64,000 nucleotides of DNA from Pedobacter sp. MC2016-24 (GCF_015223055.1 NZ_JADFBX010000015.1:62001-126000); one strand, 5' to 3'; counted from the first letter of the stretch, positions 52,142 through 61,585 are shown. The notes: a model not told the origin generated them from the letters alone. Numbers and translations: made by a program.

Positions 52142-53935
52142 ATGGAGAAGATTCAAAAGCCAGTGCTCAACAAAAAAATAAATGCAGGTGTAATTAAGCG
52201 GGTGGCTATAACTGTAGCTGTTGTGGCCATGCTTTTTTCTTTGATACTTATTGTATCTATGCTTTTACCTGAAGCTAAAGGGCCAGGCGATGTAGATTTG
52301 GAAGGTACAACTCAGGACATAGGCGGCATATTTGTCCGGTATGAAAATCAGATTTATGCATCCGTGCCCAGTAATGGATATTATCCGATTAAGGGAGCCG
52401 ATGTCAGTAGTTTCAGACTAGTAGATGACGGCTACCGGAACCGTCAGTTCGGTGTAGATAAAAATCACGCCTATTGTGGCAATCTGGTTATCAAAGATTT
52501 CAATCCGGCTACTGCCAAAGCAATTGGCAACGATTATTTTACCGATGGCAAGCAAACCTGTTACTGTGCCTCTATGAGTACTAAAAATGAAGCATTATCG
52601 GTAATCTCGGAGTTAAGCCAGCGCATGCGTTATGGTTTTGGGATAGGAGAGAAACCGCAAACTTATATTTATCCTTTCTCCAGACTTGAAGCCGGCGCAG
52701 CACCTTACCGGGCTATCCTGAAAACAGAAGTGGTTACCAACGGAACCTTTTCCTACTACCAGGGCAAATTGCTGCCGCAAACTCATGCCCCAGGCCTTAG
52801 GCAGATTCCAAAAAGGTACAACGATGGTGATATTCGTGAAAGTGAACTCTACCTGGCAGATGGGCAAAACGTCTATTATCAAAATACCAGGCTGCCATTA
52901 CAGGATCATGCAGACCTTTATGCCATCGTGATCGATGCCCAAAATCAGGAAAATTATCTGATCGATCCGAAACAAGGGATGGTCTATGTCAATGACATTG
53001 CTTTTGACAAGCAATACAGCCCTTATCAGGTATTGTCACTAAATGGAGACCATGTTTATCATGCGTTATTTCTAAGTAAAGATGGTATTTTCTATTTTGA
53101 TAAGGAGGAAAAAAAGGTATTGAGGATTCGTGACAATCCTTTTGGTAGTGGAAAGTTTAAAGAAATTGCACCCCTTGTTTTTTCGGATGGTCAGCAAATT
53201 CTATATACACAGGCGGGTCAGTCCTGGGGTAACAACAAAAGCCCGGGACTAAAATCCGAATCCACTTATATTAATCGATTAGATGAACCTGTTACAGGCC
53301 CCTGGGAAAAAGTTGGTATGGTTGGCGGTAATTCAGGATCGGTCTGGAAAAATGGCAATACGTATTATTACTTTGACCAACTTGGCGATTCTCAACTGAT
53401 TTCCCAGACCATTTATCGCATTACCGATCAGGCCACAGTTGATGCACTGCTGTTGCCGGAAATCCGAACCGACGACATCCGCAAGCTTGTCCGTACAGAT
53501 CATATGGCAGCAGTTAAACACACTGAACTGGTCGTTGTGAAGACTTCATATTCCAGTAATTATGGTTGGTTTATGTGGGTTGTCATCGCCATTTTTGCAG
53601 GCGTCCAACTCTTACTTTGGATCCTCAGGAAGTTGGGTGTCAATCCAAACCCTTTTACCATCAAGGATAAGCGCTTGAAGGTGAATAGCGTGTTTGGTAG
53701 CGCTTATGCCTTGTCAGATGTTGATACTGTTATTTTCTATATCGAAGCCGCTGCCAGGCAAGCAGGCTATACCGGACGTTTTCAAATCCAAACCAAAGAC
53801 GGAAAGCTATCGCGTAAATATATGTTTGCCACTCAAATTCGCTTAACTGCAGATACGAAGCAAGAACTTGAACTGTATATTGCCGAATTGCAGCATATGC
53901 TGAACCAGTATCGGATCAACAGTGTTGTAAATTGA
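52142..53935 (+). CDS. DKNYY-like membrane protein
   Basis: 597 residues from the ATG at 52142; the TTG at 52124 is upstream but no ATG precedes. One N-terminal helix (about 20-43) and one near the C-terminus (about 480-500), with a large domain between. Repeated motifs such as DKNHAYCGN, DGKQTCYC, DGQNVYYQNTRL and NGNTYYYFD fit DKNYY-family repeats, in which Asp-Lys/Asn and a Tyr pair recur (family recalled). Possibly a periplasmic beta-structure. Function unknown. Confidence 0.75.
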   Translation: MEKIQKPVLNKKINAGVIKRVAITVAVVAMLFSLILIVSMLLPEAKGPGDVDLEGTTQDIGGIFVRYENQIYASVPSNGYYPIKGADVSSFRLVDDGYRNRQFGVDKNHAYCGNLVIKDFNPATAKAIGNDYFTDGKQTCYCASMSTKNEALSVISELSQRMRYGFGIGEKPQTYIYPFSRLEAGAAPYRAILKTEVVTNGTFSYYQGKLLPQTHAPGLRQIPKRYNDGDIRESELYLADGQNVYYQNTRLPLQDHADLYAIVIDAQNQENYLIDPKQGMVYVNDIAFDKQYSPYQVLSLNGDHVYHALFLSKDGIFYFDKEEKKVLRIRDNPFGSGKFKEIAPLVFSDGQQILYTQAGQSWGNNKSPGLKSESTYINRLDEPVTGPWEKVGMVGGNSGSVWKNGNTYYYFDQLGDSQLISQTIYRITDQATVDALLLPEIRTDDIRKLVRTDHMAAVKHTELVVVKTSYSSNYGWFMWVVIAIFAGVQLLLWILRKLGVNPNPFTIKDKRLKVNSVFGSAYALSDVDTVIFYIEAAARQAGYTGRFQIQTKDGKLSRKYMFATQIRLTADTKQELELYIAELQHMLNQYRINSVVN

Positions 53936-54024
53936 GGGTAGAAGATTGATTACACAGGTATTGTAAGTGCTCAAAAGGGAAAATCATTTTGGATATACTA
54001 AGTCACCAAAATTATAAAAATGGA

Positions 54025-54065
54025 TATTATTATATTCATTTTTACTATATTTGGGTATAATAATA
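54025..54065 (+). promoter_or_regulatory. hipBA promoter with inverted-repeat operator
   Basis: TATATTTG at 54046-54053 is an exact -7 element. It is flanked by a perfect inverted repeat, TATTATTATA (54025-54034) and TATAATAATA (54056-54065), so a bound dimer would cover the promoter. The downstream protein is an XRE-type antitoxin, the usual autorepressor of such systems. Confidence 0.6.
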
Positions 54066-54071
54066 CTCATT

Positions 54072-54362
54072 ATGAACTCAAAAAAGGTTGTTGTCTTTCC
54101 CCGGTATCAAAAAATATGGGATCAACTTGGTGAGCATATCAAGCTGGCCCGGAAGCGTAGGAAACTGACTGCTATTCAGCTTGCCGAACGTGCGGCTATT
54201 GAAAGGGCTACCTTGCGCAAGATTGAACGGGGTGATCCTAGTGTATCCATGGGCGCATATTTCAATGTGCTTAAAGCGATGAATTTGCATGAGGATTTTC
54301 TTAAATTGGCAGTAGATGATGGCTTGGGCAGAAAACTTCAGGATTTAGATCTGTTGACCTAA
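54072..54362 (+). CDS. HipB-like XRE-family antitoxin
   Basis: 96 residues from the ATG at 54072; the TTG at 54051 overlaps the promoter. A helix-turn-helix region KLTAIQLAERAAIERATLRK and LRKIERGDPSVSM fits HipB/XRE proteins. It is directly followed by a HipA-like kinase (TAATG start-stop overlap), so the pair acts as toxin and antitoxin, with the antitoxin repressing its own promoter. Confidence 0.9.
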   Translation: MNSKKVVVFPRYQKIWDQLGEHIKLARKRRKLTAIQLAERAAIERATLRKIERGDPSVSMGAYFNVLKAMNLHEDFLKLAVDDGLGRKLQDLDLLT

Positions 54363-55621
54363 TGGCGGCTTCAAAAATAGATATCTGGGTATATGCCCAT
54401 TGGAAGGGGATGGAAGTTCCGAAATGTATAGGTGTGATATCTGCGCAGCAAAGTAAGGGTAGCCGGATGTTTGGTTTTGAGTACGATAAAGATTGGCTGA
54501 AATCAGACCAGGTATTCTTGCTTGACCCCGAGATTAGCTTATACGCTGGGACTCAATTTCCACATAAGAAAGATAATTTTGGCGTATTTATGGACTCAAT
54601 GCCGGATACCTGGGGCAGAAGGCTCATGCTTCGCCGTGCCGCAAAAACAGCCTTCTCAAAAGGACAGGCGACGGCAAAGCTTTATGAGATTGATTTCTTG
54701 CTGGGTGTTCATGATGTGTCAAGGATGGGGGCGCTTCGATTCAAATTAGATCCTAGTGGATCTTTTCTTGACGATAATAAGGATAATCCAACTCCACCAA
54801 TAACGCATTTGCGAGAATTGCAGGCCAGTGTTAAAGCATATGAAGAGGATGAAGATGGGAAAAATGGAGATCAATGGATCCCAGTGCTTTTTGCACCGGG
54901 ATCATCATTGGGTGGAGCAAGGCCAAAGGCCAACGTTATTGATCTGGATGGTCATTTATGTATTGCAAAATTTCCTTCAAAGTCTGACACAACCGACAAA
55001 GCAGCATGGGAGTACCTTGCATATGAATTGGCTTGCAGGGCTGGAATCAATATGCCCTCCTGTACTCTTGAAAAGGTAAGAGGTACATCTCACACCTTTT
55101 TGTCGAGACGCTTTGATCGGGAAGCCGATCAGCGAATTCATTTCGCATCAGCCATGACTATGACTGGGAATAGTGAAGACACCATTAGAGATACTACGCC
55201 AAGTTATCTTGAAATAGCTGAATTTATACAGACTTATGGTTCAGACATATTGGTCGATTTACATCAGTTGTGGAGGCGGATAGTGTTTCATATGGCAGTT
55301 TCCAATACGGATGATCATTTGAGGAATCATGGTTTTCTATTGGACAAAAAGGGATGGAGATTATCACCCGCATATGACATTAATCCGTCAATAGATAAAA
55401 ATGGACTGGCTTTAAACGTTGATATGGACAATAATGCATTGGATTTTGAGCTGGCATTAAGTGTTGGTCAATTTTTCCAACTGAAGCATGATCAAATGCA
55501 TCAAATCATAGCAGAAGTAGTATGTTCAGTTAAGGAGTGGCGATCAATCGCATCAAAGCTGGGTATTCCAAGGGCAGAACAAGAGGTGATGTCAGCTGCA
55601 TTTAAGTTAGTTACCGGATAA
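54362..55621 (+). CDS. HipA-like serine/threonine kinase toxin
   Basis: 419 residues, the usual HipA length. Seen: N-terminal HipA region (about 1-110; FGVFMDSMPDTWGRRLMLRR), the P-loop-like GSSLGGARPKA (about 180-190; an autophosphorylated Ser lies here in known HipA), catalytic NTDDHLRNHGF (about 318) and the metal-binding LSPAYDINPS (about 337). Toxins of this family phosphorylate targets such as Glu-tRNA synthetase, slowing growth and causing persistence. Looks intact. Shares one base with the hipB stop. Confidence 0.93.
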   Translation: MAASKIDIWVYAHWKGMEVPKCIGVISAQQSKGSRMFGFEYDKDWLKSDQVFLLDPEISLYAGTQFPHKKDNFGVFMDSMPDTWGRRLMLRRAAKTAFSKGQATAKLYEIDFLLGVHDVSRMGALRFKLDPSGSFLDDNKDNPTPPITHLRELQASVKAYEEDEDGKNGDQWIPVLFAPGSSLGGARPKANVIDLDGHLCIAKFPSKSDTTDKAAWEYLAYELACRAGINMPSCTLEKVRGTSHTFLSRRFDREADQRIHFASAMTMTGNSEDTIRDTTPSYLEIAEFIQTYGSDILVDLHQLWRRIVFHMAVSNTDDHLRNHGFLLDKKGWRLSPAYDINPSIDKNGLALNVDMDNNALDFELALSVGQFFQLKHDQMHQIIAEVVCSVKEWRSIASKLGIPRAEQEVMSAAFKLVTG

Positions 55622-55659
55622 ACCGAGTTTAAAACCAAGCGATTTTATACCTTTACATC

Positions 55660-56559
55660 ATGTCCCTTTACATAGTACCCGAAAAAAGTATCATTCCAAG
55701 TTACCCTTTAGTGGCACTAAATGGGGATAAACCCACTATGATTGCAGTGCACGAAGCCAATGGTATTGATGTTACCATCGATCCGGCATTTCTGCTTCCG
55801 CACCGCAAGGGTTATTATTTTTTTGCATTTGTAGAAGAAGGCGGAAGTCGCCACTGGATAGATTTTATGCCCTATACCATAAGTCCAGGCCATTTTTATT
55901 TCACCATCCCACAGCAGGTACATTTAAAAGAGGAATCTAAACCGATGAAGGGATTTGTTGCCTGCTTCACCGAAGAGTTTTTACTGCTGGAAGAAAACCG
56001 GATGCTGCGGCAATTACCAATAATTCAGAATCCTGCTGATGCGCACGAGATCGTTTTAAGCGCTGAGGACCGGGTATACATCAAAGATGTGATGCATAAA
56101 ATGACCATTGAATTTAATACTGGTGGGAGTTGGCAAAACCAAATGCTAAGTTCATGGCTGCGCGTTTTGGTCATCTATTTAAGCCGCTTGTACACCGGGC
56201 AATTTGGCGACAGTAACATCAATAAAAGTCATTACCTGCTTAAAAACTTTCAGGAGCTGATCAGTGAACGTCATGCCGAACTCCATGATGTTGCTGCTTA
56301 TGCCAGTCTGCTCAACCTTACACCAGGTTACCTGAATGATGTTGTCAAACAGCAAAGCGGTAAAACGGCCATCAGTCACATCCACAACCGTTTGGTAGTG
56401 GAGGCAAAACGTAAGCTACTCCATACCGATCAGTCGGTTAAGCAAATTGCCAATGAACTGGGTTTTGAAGATGCCGCTTATTTCAATCGTTTTTTTAAAC
56501 GCCTTGCTGATCGTACGCCGATCGCTTTTCGTCAGCAAATCCGTGAAATGTACAGTTAA
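55660..56559 (+). CDS. AraC-family transcriptional regulator
   Basis: 299 residues: cupin-like N-terminal part (about 15-160; GYYFFAFVEEGGSRHWIDF, PGHFYFTIPQQVH) and two AraC helix-turn-helices (about 205-295; LHDVAAYASLLNLTPGYL, VKQIANELGFEDAAYFNRFF). It lies 51 bp before an SDR gene on the same strand and is the likely regulator of it, as is frequent in such pairs. Confidence 0.9.
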   Translation: MSLYIVPEKSIIPSYPLVALNGDKPTMIAVHEANGIDVTIDPAFLLPHRKGYYFFAFVEEGGSRHWIDFMPYTISPGHFYFTIPQQVHLKEESKPMKGFVACFTEEFLLLEENRMLRQLPIIQNPADAHEIVLSAEDRVYIKDVMHKMTIEFNTGGSWQNQMLSSWLRVLVIYLSRLYTGQFGDSNINKSHYLLKNFQELISERHAELHDVAAYASLLNLTPGYLNDVVKQQSGKTAISHIHNRLVVEAKRKLLHTDQSVKQIANELGFEDAAYFNRFFKRLADRTPIAFRQQIREMYS

Positions 56560-56606
56560 TGCCTTGCTATGTACAATGGTATTGTGTACCGGCTGCCGTA
56601 GTTTTG
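56548..56606 (+). promoter_or_regulatory. Intergenic region before the SDR gene, with direct repeats and a -7 motif
   Basis: ATGTACA occurs at 56548-56554 (inside the AraC stop region) and 56569-56575, 21 bp apart, with a third TGTAC at 56585-56589. TAGTTTTG (56599-56606) resembles TAnnTTTG. Spacing of two turns fits an AraC-type site. Confidence 0.35.
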
Positions 56607-56610
56607 CTTT

Positions 56611-57336
56611 ATGAAAAAACAGACCGTACTCATAACCGGTGCCAATAAAGGAATTGGCCTGGAAACCGCAAGGCAACTCGCCCATGCAGGTTATCATATA
56701 TTTTTAGGATCTCGTGACCAGGAGCGGGGTGATCAAGCCGTATCCCTATTGCACAATGAAGGCTTAACTGATGTTGAGTTTTTATTGATCGATGTGGTCA
56801 ATGAGCAATCTGTACAGCAGGCCCATGATGAGCTGTCTAAACGCATTGGTCATTTAGATGTGTTGATCAACAATGCTGGTATCCCGGGAGATTTCCCACA
56901 GCCGGCCAGCAATACGCCTGATCAAACTTTCAAGAACGTTTTTGAAGTGAACTTTTTTGGTGTAGCCCGTGTAGTACGGATATTTGTACCCCTGATGCGC
57001 GCCTCGGCAAATCCAAGGATTGTGAATGTAACTTCTGATCTGGGATCGCTGACCTTACATAGTGATCCTGCCTGGAAACATTACGACGTTAAAACTGCGG
57101 CTTATGGCCCTTCTAAAAGTGCTTTGAATGGTTACACCATTGCTTTAGCTTATGAATTGAAAGATAAGTTTAAGGTAAATATGGTAAACCCAGGATATAC
57201 CAAAACAGAATTTAACAACAATCAAGGTACCAAGTCTGTAGAAGATGGTGCAGCGCCTATTGTAGCAAATGCAATGATCGGTATTGATGGCCCAACAGGT
57301 AAGTATTTTAGCGATTATGGCGAAACGCCTTGGTAG
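56611..57336 (+). CDS. Short-chain dehydrogenase/reductase (SDR)
   Basis: 241 residues, classical SDR. NAD(P) motif TGANKGIG (about residues 8-15), NNAG (about 86-89), catalytic Ser around NVTSDLGSL and Y-x3-K in YGPSKSAL (about 167-171). The substrate is unknown. Likely co-regulated with the AraC gene upstream. Ends 152 bp before the converging serine-hydrolase gene. Confidence 0.93.
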   Translation: MKKQTVLITGANKGIGLETARQLAHAGYHIFLGSRDQERGDQAVSLLHNEGLTDVEFLLIDVVNEQSVQQAHDELSKRIGHLDVLINNAGIPGDFPQPASNTPDQTFKNVFEVNFFGVARVVRIFVPLMRASANPRIVNVTSDLGSLTLHSDPAWKHYDVKTAAYGPSKSALNGYTIALAYELKDKFKVNMVNPGYTKTEFNNNQGTKSVEDGAAPIVANAMIGIDGPTGKYFSDYGETPW

Positions 57337-57388
57337 TTGAGCCCAGGAGGGTGTCCAATCAACATCTTCGTCTTTCACAGTCGTCATC

Positions 57389-57470
57389 TGAGTTAATTTC
57401 AGCATCTTAGCATTTAAACACAAGCTACGTAGATTCTGAAATTAATTCATGACGATATGGACATCGTGAT
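57389..57470. repeat. Inverted repeat and small hairpin in a convergent intergenic region
   Basis: TGAGTTAATTTCAG (57389-57402) and CTGAAATTAATTCA (57436-57449) are 14-bp arms with one mismatch. A second hairpin ATGACGAT...ATCGTGAT with one mismatch is followed by CTTTTT on + and could end the SDR gene. Confidence 0.4.
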
Positions 57471-57488
57471 CTTTTTGTAGGTTATCAA

Positions 57489-59333
57489 CTAACACTTCCA
57501 GGTTAAAAGCCCAATCCAGCCACTGTCAAATAAAACACAAGCGATGAACACCAATGAGATTGCAATCAGCGTCAGCAATATTTTCATAAAACGTGTCGAT
57601 ATCGCTTTCCATTTATTAAACAGCATCCAGAGATTTAATAATGCCCCGGCGCCAAATAAAGTAAAACCTAAGTAAATCGAAATAGAGATCAAAGATGGCT
57701 TACTCAGTTCATACAGCCGGTAACTTTCCGATTTAACGATCATGAAGGAATACGTACCCAGGCATAATGCACCCACATCAAGCATGGGCAGCAGGAACAA
57801 CAGAAAAATACCTTGCCTTCTTTTTTTGAAGCAGGCGTCTAACAAAATGTATAGCCCCATTATCACGGCTGTAATCGCAAACAGCAAAGAAAGCAAGATT
57901 AAAATCCGCCATCCTAACGCAGATATTCCGGATGTCTGTTCAGTGTAGTGCTTGTTGATGATCATGACCCTTTTACCCTCCGCGTTGACTGCAAAGGCAA
58001 TTTCGGCCTGGCTTGCACCTTTCTGTATAAATACCATCGGTTTCTGTTGTAACAGTTGATGTGTTTTACCTAAAATGTTAAACTGTAAAGTGTCATTCAC
58101 CAATTCCACTTTAAGCAGCATCAACCGATCTGCAAAAGCCAGCAAGTCATACCTGGGGTCTTCAGCCTGATAATATCCAAGGAAAGGTTTTATCGCTGAT
58201 TGATCTAAAGGCTGCGTCTCCATGGGCCCGGATATGGTATGTGAATCATATTTGTTACTTAAAAAACTGTTAATCAGATTTTCTATGTTACCCAATCCAT
58301 TCCCGTTCGATGCGATCGCAAAACCATATCCTGATTTCCTGTTATACCTAAAGCTTGATTTGCAGGCACCCATTGTACCATCATGCCCACGCATATGCCC
58401 AAAATCCTCATTCCCCAAAGCATATCCACTCTTTAATCCGGCCTTCGCGGCAAGCGTACTTACAGGAAGTTCAAGCGCATTCATTTGCTGTCTGGAAATT
58501 ACAGGAAATCCATTGTGTAAAAAAAGTTGGATATACTTAGCCATGTCATCTGCGCAGGACCATAAGGCACCTGCTGGTGCCGGCAAAAGCGTAACAGCAG
58601 GAATTTCTCTCAATTTACCAAAGCCACCAGCATATTCCTTCGTGTCCAGCCCATTGTGCCTGCTCCAGGCGTCCAAATTTGAGTGTGTCATTCCAACCGG
58701 CAACAGGATTTTTTCCTTCAAATAGCTATCGTATTCCTGTCCGCTGATTTTACGGATAATATAACCCAGGATAGCATAGTTCACATTACTATAGGTGTAA
58801 CGTTCCGAAGGCCGCCAACGGCAAATCATCGAAGATTTTTGTTGTAGCATCATTTCCTGCGAACTGTAGGCAACACGGTCAAGCGTATACATTTTATTCC
58901 ATTTGAAGTCGTCAAATCCAGTCGTGTTTTCCAGTAGATTGATGATTTTTACTGGATGTGTCCTTTCCCAGCGATTGGCAAAAGGAACTTCAGGTGCAAC
59001 TTTAGCCAGGCACGCATTCAGATCCAGTTTGCCCATGTCTGCTAATTTCATTATAGCCATAGCCACCATTGTTTTAGTAATAGATCCCATCCTGAAAAGC
59101 GTTTGTCCATGTACGGGGCGCTTACTTTCCAAATCTGCCTCTCCCAGTCCACCCGCAAACAAAACACGATCCCGGGTAACAATCGTCAACATCAGGCCCG
59201 GTATATTTCGTTTACGGATTATACGTTGAATAGAATCGGTCAATTCCAGGATCGTTTCAATTTTGATAGCCTGCTGAGCTAATGAGCTTAAGGTAATTGA
59301 TAGGAAAATAAACGTGATTATATAAACTCTCAT
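57489..59333 (-). CDS. Serine hydrolase (class-C beta-lactamase/PBP fold) with C-terminal membrane helices
   Basis: 614 residues. Signal peptide MRVYIITFIFLSITLSSLA, then a serine beta-lactamase-like domain (about 25-370): SITK in RMGSITKTMV (catalytic Ser/Lys), YSN in TYSNVNYAIL, and HDG in MRGHDGTMG in place of the KTG motif, as in esterase EstB-type enzymes. A beta domain and about four helices follow in the C-terminal 170 residues (LLSLLFAITAVIMGLYIL onwards), anchoring it to the inner membrane. Likely a peptidase or esterase acting on cell wall or peptides. Confidence 0.9.
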   Translation of the reverse strand: MRVYIITFIFLSITLSSLAQQAIKIETILELTDSIQRIIRKRNIPGLMLTIVTRDRVLFAGGLGEADLESKRPVHGQTLFRMGSITKTMVAMAIMKLADMGKLDLNACLAKVAPEVPFANRWERTHPVKIINLLENTTGFDDFKWNKMYTLDRVAYSSQEMMLQQKSSMICRWRPSERYTYSNVNYAILGYIIRKISGQEYDSYLKEKILLPVGMTHSNLDAWSRHNGLDTKEYAGGFGKLREIPAVTLLPAPAGALWSCADDMAKYIQLFLHNGFPVISRQQMNALELPVSTLAAKAGLKSGYALGNEDFGHMRGHDGTMGACKSSFRYNRKSGYGFAIASNGNGLGNIENLINSFLSNKYDSHTISGPMETQPLDQSAIKPFLGYYQAEDPRYDLLAFADRLMLLKVELVNDTLQFNILGKTHQLLQQKPMVFIQKGASQAEIAFAVNAEGKRVMIINKHYTEQTSGISALGWRILILLSLLFAITAVIMGLYILLDACFKKRRQGIFLLFLLPMLDVGALCLGTYSFMIVKSESYRLYELSKPSLISISIYLGFTLFGAGALLNLWMLFNKWKAISTRFMKILLTLIAISLVFIACVLFDSGWIGLLTWKC

Positions 59334-59525
59334 AGTTGTTTTTTCTCAAATGTGTATGACCAGACAGGGACCACAAAATCCTGGATGCAGACAAAGTCAT
59401 TTGATATGCGAACACATTAAATCCTATGATTAACTTTGGTCACCAGATATTCTGCATCAGTACCCACATTTCCAGTGTTGGCACTTATTTGTCGATCTTG
59501 AACTTTAATACCTGATATTTGATTC

Positions 59526-60569
59526 ATGAAAATAAGCAGGCAAACATTTTTACAGCTGTTTAAGCAAGGGGGCAGACTGCACTTGATGTTGCTGTTCGGC
59601 CTGTTTTTAATCACTGTTGTCATTACCCTGCAAAGTGCTTTTTATAAAGAGGTTGCACCGCGTGCCACAGTAGCCTATTTGCTGCTTATCGCATCCATAT
59701 ATACTGGTAGATGGCTTACCCAGCAGTTCCTGATCAAGAACAGATGGATTTCAACCACGCTACTTTTTTGCCTTTCTGTTACTGTCCTCTCCGCCATCGC
59801 TGTCGTTGCAATGGCTTATCTCTTTGGCCTGAGAGATGGAAGCGATCTGTCGGCCCTTGTGGTCACAGCGCCCTTGCTTATCGTCGTATCCCTGATCTCA
59901 GGCAGCCTGGTTACAGCCACCCGGATTGTTATCCGCCAGCAGATCAAAGAAATTTCCATCCTTCAACTGCAGGCTAAAATGGAACTGAACCTACTCACAA
60001 GTAAGCTTAGTCCACATTTTTTGTTCAATACCTTGAACAACCTATATGGTTTGTCCAGGAAGGAACATACCAAAGTACCAGACCTGCTGCTCAAGTTCTC
60101 CGGACTGCTTAGTTACTCCTTATACAGTGCTGATGAGCCATCTGTCCAGCTCGAAGAGGAGCTGGCTTATATTCTCAACTTTGCGGCACTTGAAAAGATC
60201 AGGATGAACGATCAGCTTGCATTAGCTATCGATTTCCCTGGACCCGACAAGTTAATGGATACCAGTATCACACCCATGGTATTGATTGTTTTTGTAGAAA
60301 ACGCATTCAAATATGCCAGGATAGCAAGAACTGATCAGCTGTACATTTCCATTAAATTGGCGGTGGCAGAAGAACTAATAACTTTTGAAATCTCCAATAG
60401 TACTGCTGATGAACCGTTATCCGGAGAAAAAGTCAGTTCTGGCCTGGGAATCTCAACTACCATTAAAAGACTGGATCTGCTTTACGGTAAACGGTACCAG
60501 CTGATATATGGTCGAAAAGAAAACTTTTTCACAGTCAATCTAAAAATTCCTAGAAATGCAAACCATTAG
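59526..60569 (+). CDS. LytS-like membrane histidine kinase
   Basis: 347 residues with four hydrophobic segments (about 18-135) and a His_kinase domain with the phospho-His in SKLSPHFLFNTLNNLYGLS; HATPase boxes VENAFKYAR and SSGLGISTTI follow. Overlaps the downstream regulator gene by 14 bp. It has no sensing domain beyond the helices. Second LytS/LytTR pair in the window, with a different partner from that at 40.1-41.9 kb. Confidence 0.93.
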   Translation: MKISRQTFLQLFKQGGRLHLMLLFGLFLITVVITLQSAFYKEVAPRATVAYLLLIASIYTGRWLTQQFLIKNRWISTTLLFCLSVTVLSAIAVVAMAYLFGLRDGSDLSALVVTAPLLIVVSLISGSLVTATRIVIRQQIKEISILQLQAKMELNLLTSKLSPHFLFNTLNNLYGLSRKEHTKVPDLLLKFSGLLSYSLYSADEPSVQLEEELAYILNFAALEKIRMNDQLALAIDFPGPDKLMDTSITPMVLIVFVENAFKYARIARTDQLYISIKLAVAEELITFEISNSTADEPLSGEKVSSGLGISTTIKRLDLLYGKRYQLIYGRKENFFTVNLKIPRNANH

Positions 60570-61260
60570 GTGCCTTATTATAGACGATGAACCCATAGCC
60601 AGAGCGTTGCTGGCTGATTATTGTAGCTACATGAACAACCTGGAAGTTATTGCCCTTTGTGCCGACACTTTTCAGGCCAGGGAAATCATCAGTAATCAGT
60701 TGGTTGATGTCATATTCCTTGACATCAATATGCCCGTATTGGACGGCATCAGTTTTTTGAAAACACTTAAAAACCCTCCACAGGTTATTTTTACCACTGC
60801 ATACCGTAAATATGCCACTACAGCATTCGATCTTGCAGCCTGTGATTATCTGGTAAAACCATTTTCGTTGGAAAGGTTTATACAAGCAGTTGACCGGGCA
60901 ATGCAATACTTGACCCAGGTGCCACAGGAAATGAATCACGAAGACAAGGAATATATTCTGGTCAAATCAGAAAACAAAATTTATAACCTCAAAACGGCAG
61001 ACGTGTTATTTGCTGAAGCTAAAGGTAATTATACGCACATTGTCTTCAGCGATCAGGTGTTGAAACCGAAACTTGCTTTAACGGCTTTGGAAGCACAGTT
61101 GCCACCGGCCAGGTTTTTACGTGTTCATCGTTCTTTTATAATCAATAAGACCATGATCAATCACATAGCAGGAAATCGGATCATGATCGATCGGCATGAA
61201 ATTCCTTTAGGGAATAGCTTTAAAGAAAGTTTTGCCAAAGCATTACACTTAAATGATTAA
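60556..61260 (+). CDS. LytTR-family response regulator
   Basis: 234 residues. Receiver domain with Asp in VIFLDINMPVLDG and Lys in YLVKPFSLERF; LytTR DNA-binding domain from about 140 (NKIYNLKTADVLFAEAKGNY, RFLRVHRSFIINKTMI). Paired with the upstream kinase. LytTR regulators bind tandem repeats about 21 bp apart, which makes it a candidate for the repeats found upstream of two hydrolase genes in the window. Confidence 0.93.
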   Translation: MQTIRCLIIDDEPIARALLADYCSYMNNLEVIALCADTFQAREIISNQLVDVIFLDINMPVLDGISFLKTLKNPPQVIFTTAYRKYATTAFDLAACDYLVKPFSLERFIQAVDRAMQYLTQVPQEMNHEDKEYILVKSENKIYNLKTADVLFAEAKGNYTHIVFSDQVLKPKLALTALEAQLPPARFLRVHRSFIINKTMINHIAGNRIMIDRHEIPLGNSFKESFAKALHLND

Positions 61261-61319
61261 GTACTCAAAAACAGGTGAAAAAACACTTCTGAACACTAAG
61301 CGGCTTTTTAAGAACAGCT

Positions 61320-61493
61320 TTATGAATGGAAAGACTCCCTGAATTCCTTTGGAGAAAGATTGGTCTTTATTTTAAACAACCTGCTAAAGGACTGTAAATG
61401 CTCAAAGCCCAGCTCATAGGAGATCTCGCTAACCGAAAGATCAGTTGTAGATAGCTTTTCCTTGGCCAGTCCGATAAGCTTTTCGTGCAGGTA
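61320..61493 (-). pseudogene. C-terminal fragment of an AraC-family regulator
   Basis: About 57 codons in frame on the - strand, reading LHEKLIGLAKEKLSTTDLSV, SEISYELGFEHLQSFSRLF and KIKTNLSPKEFRESFHS before a stop at 61322-61320. This is the last helix-turn-helix of an AraC protein. The frame meets a TAA codon (61496-61494) just before the fragment, with no plausible start or N-terminal sensor region, so it is a remnant. Confidence 0.75.
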
Positions 61494-61585
61494 TTACAAA
61501 GGTCTTGCGTGCTGATTTGAAATATTTAACCGAATCGCGCTTTTATTTAGCCGATATTGAGTTCATAAATCAGCATCTACTTTAA
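61493..61585 (+). pseudogene. C-terminal fragment of an unidentified gene
   Basis: On the + strand an in-frame run of about 30 codons, including LRADLKYLTESRFYLADIEF and ending INQHLL then stop TAA (61583-61585). No start codon precedes it, so it may be the end of a gene lost by deletion. The family is not recognised and a chance ORF is possible. Confidence 0.35.

Noticed and set aside
59346..59380. A third tandem TCACATTT-like site before the serine-hydrolase gene
   Set aside because: Only a broken single copy (ATACACATTTG) is present and no second repeat at 21 bp, so it is not counted with the hydrolase operators.
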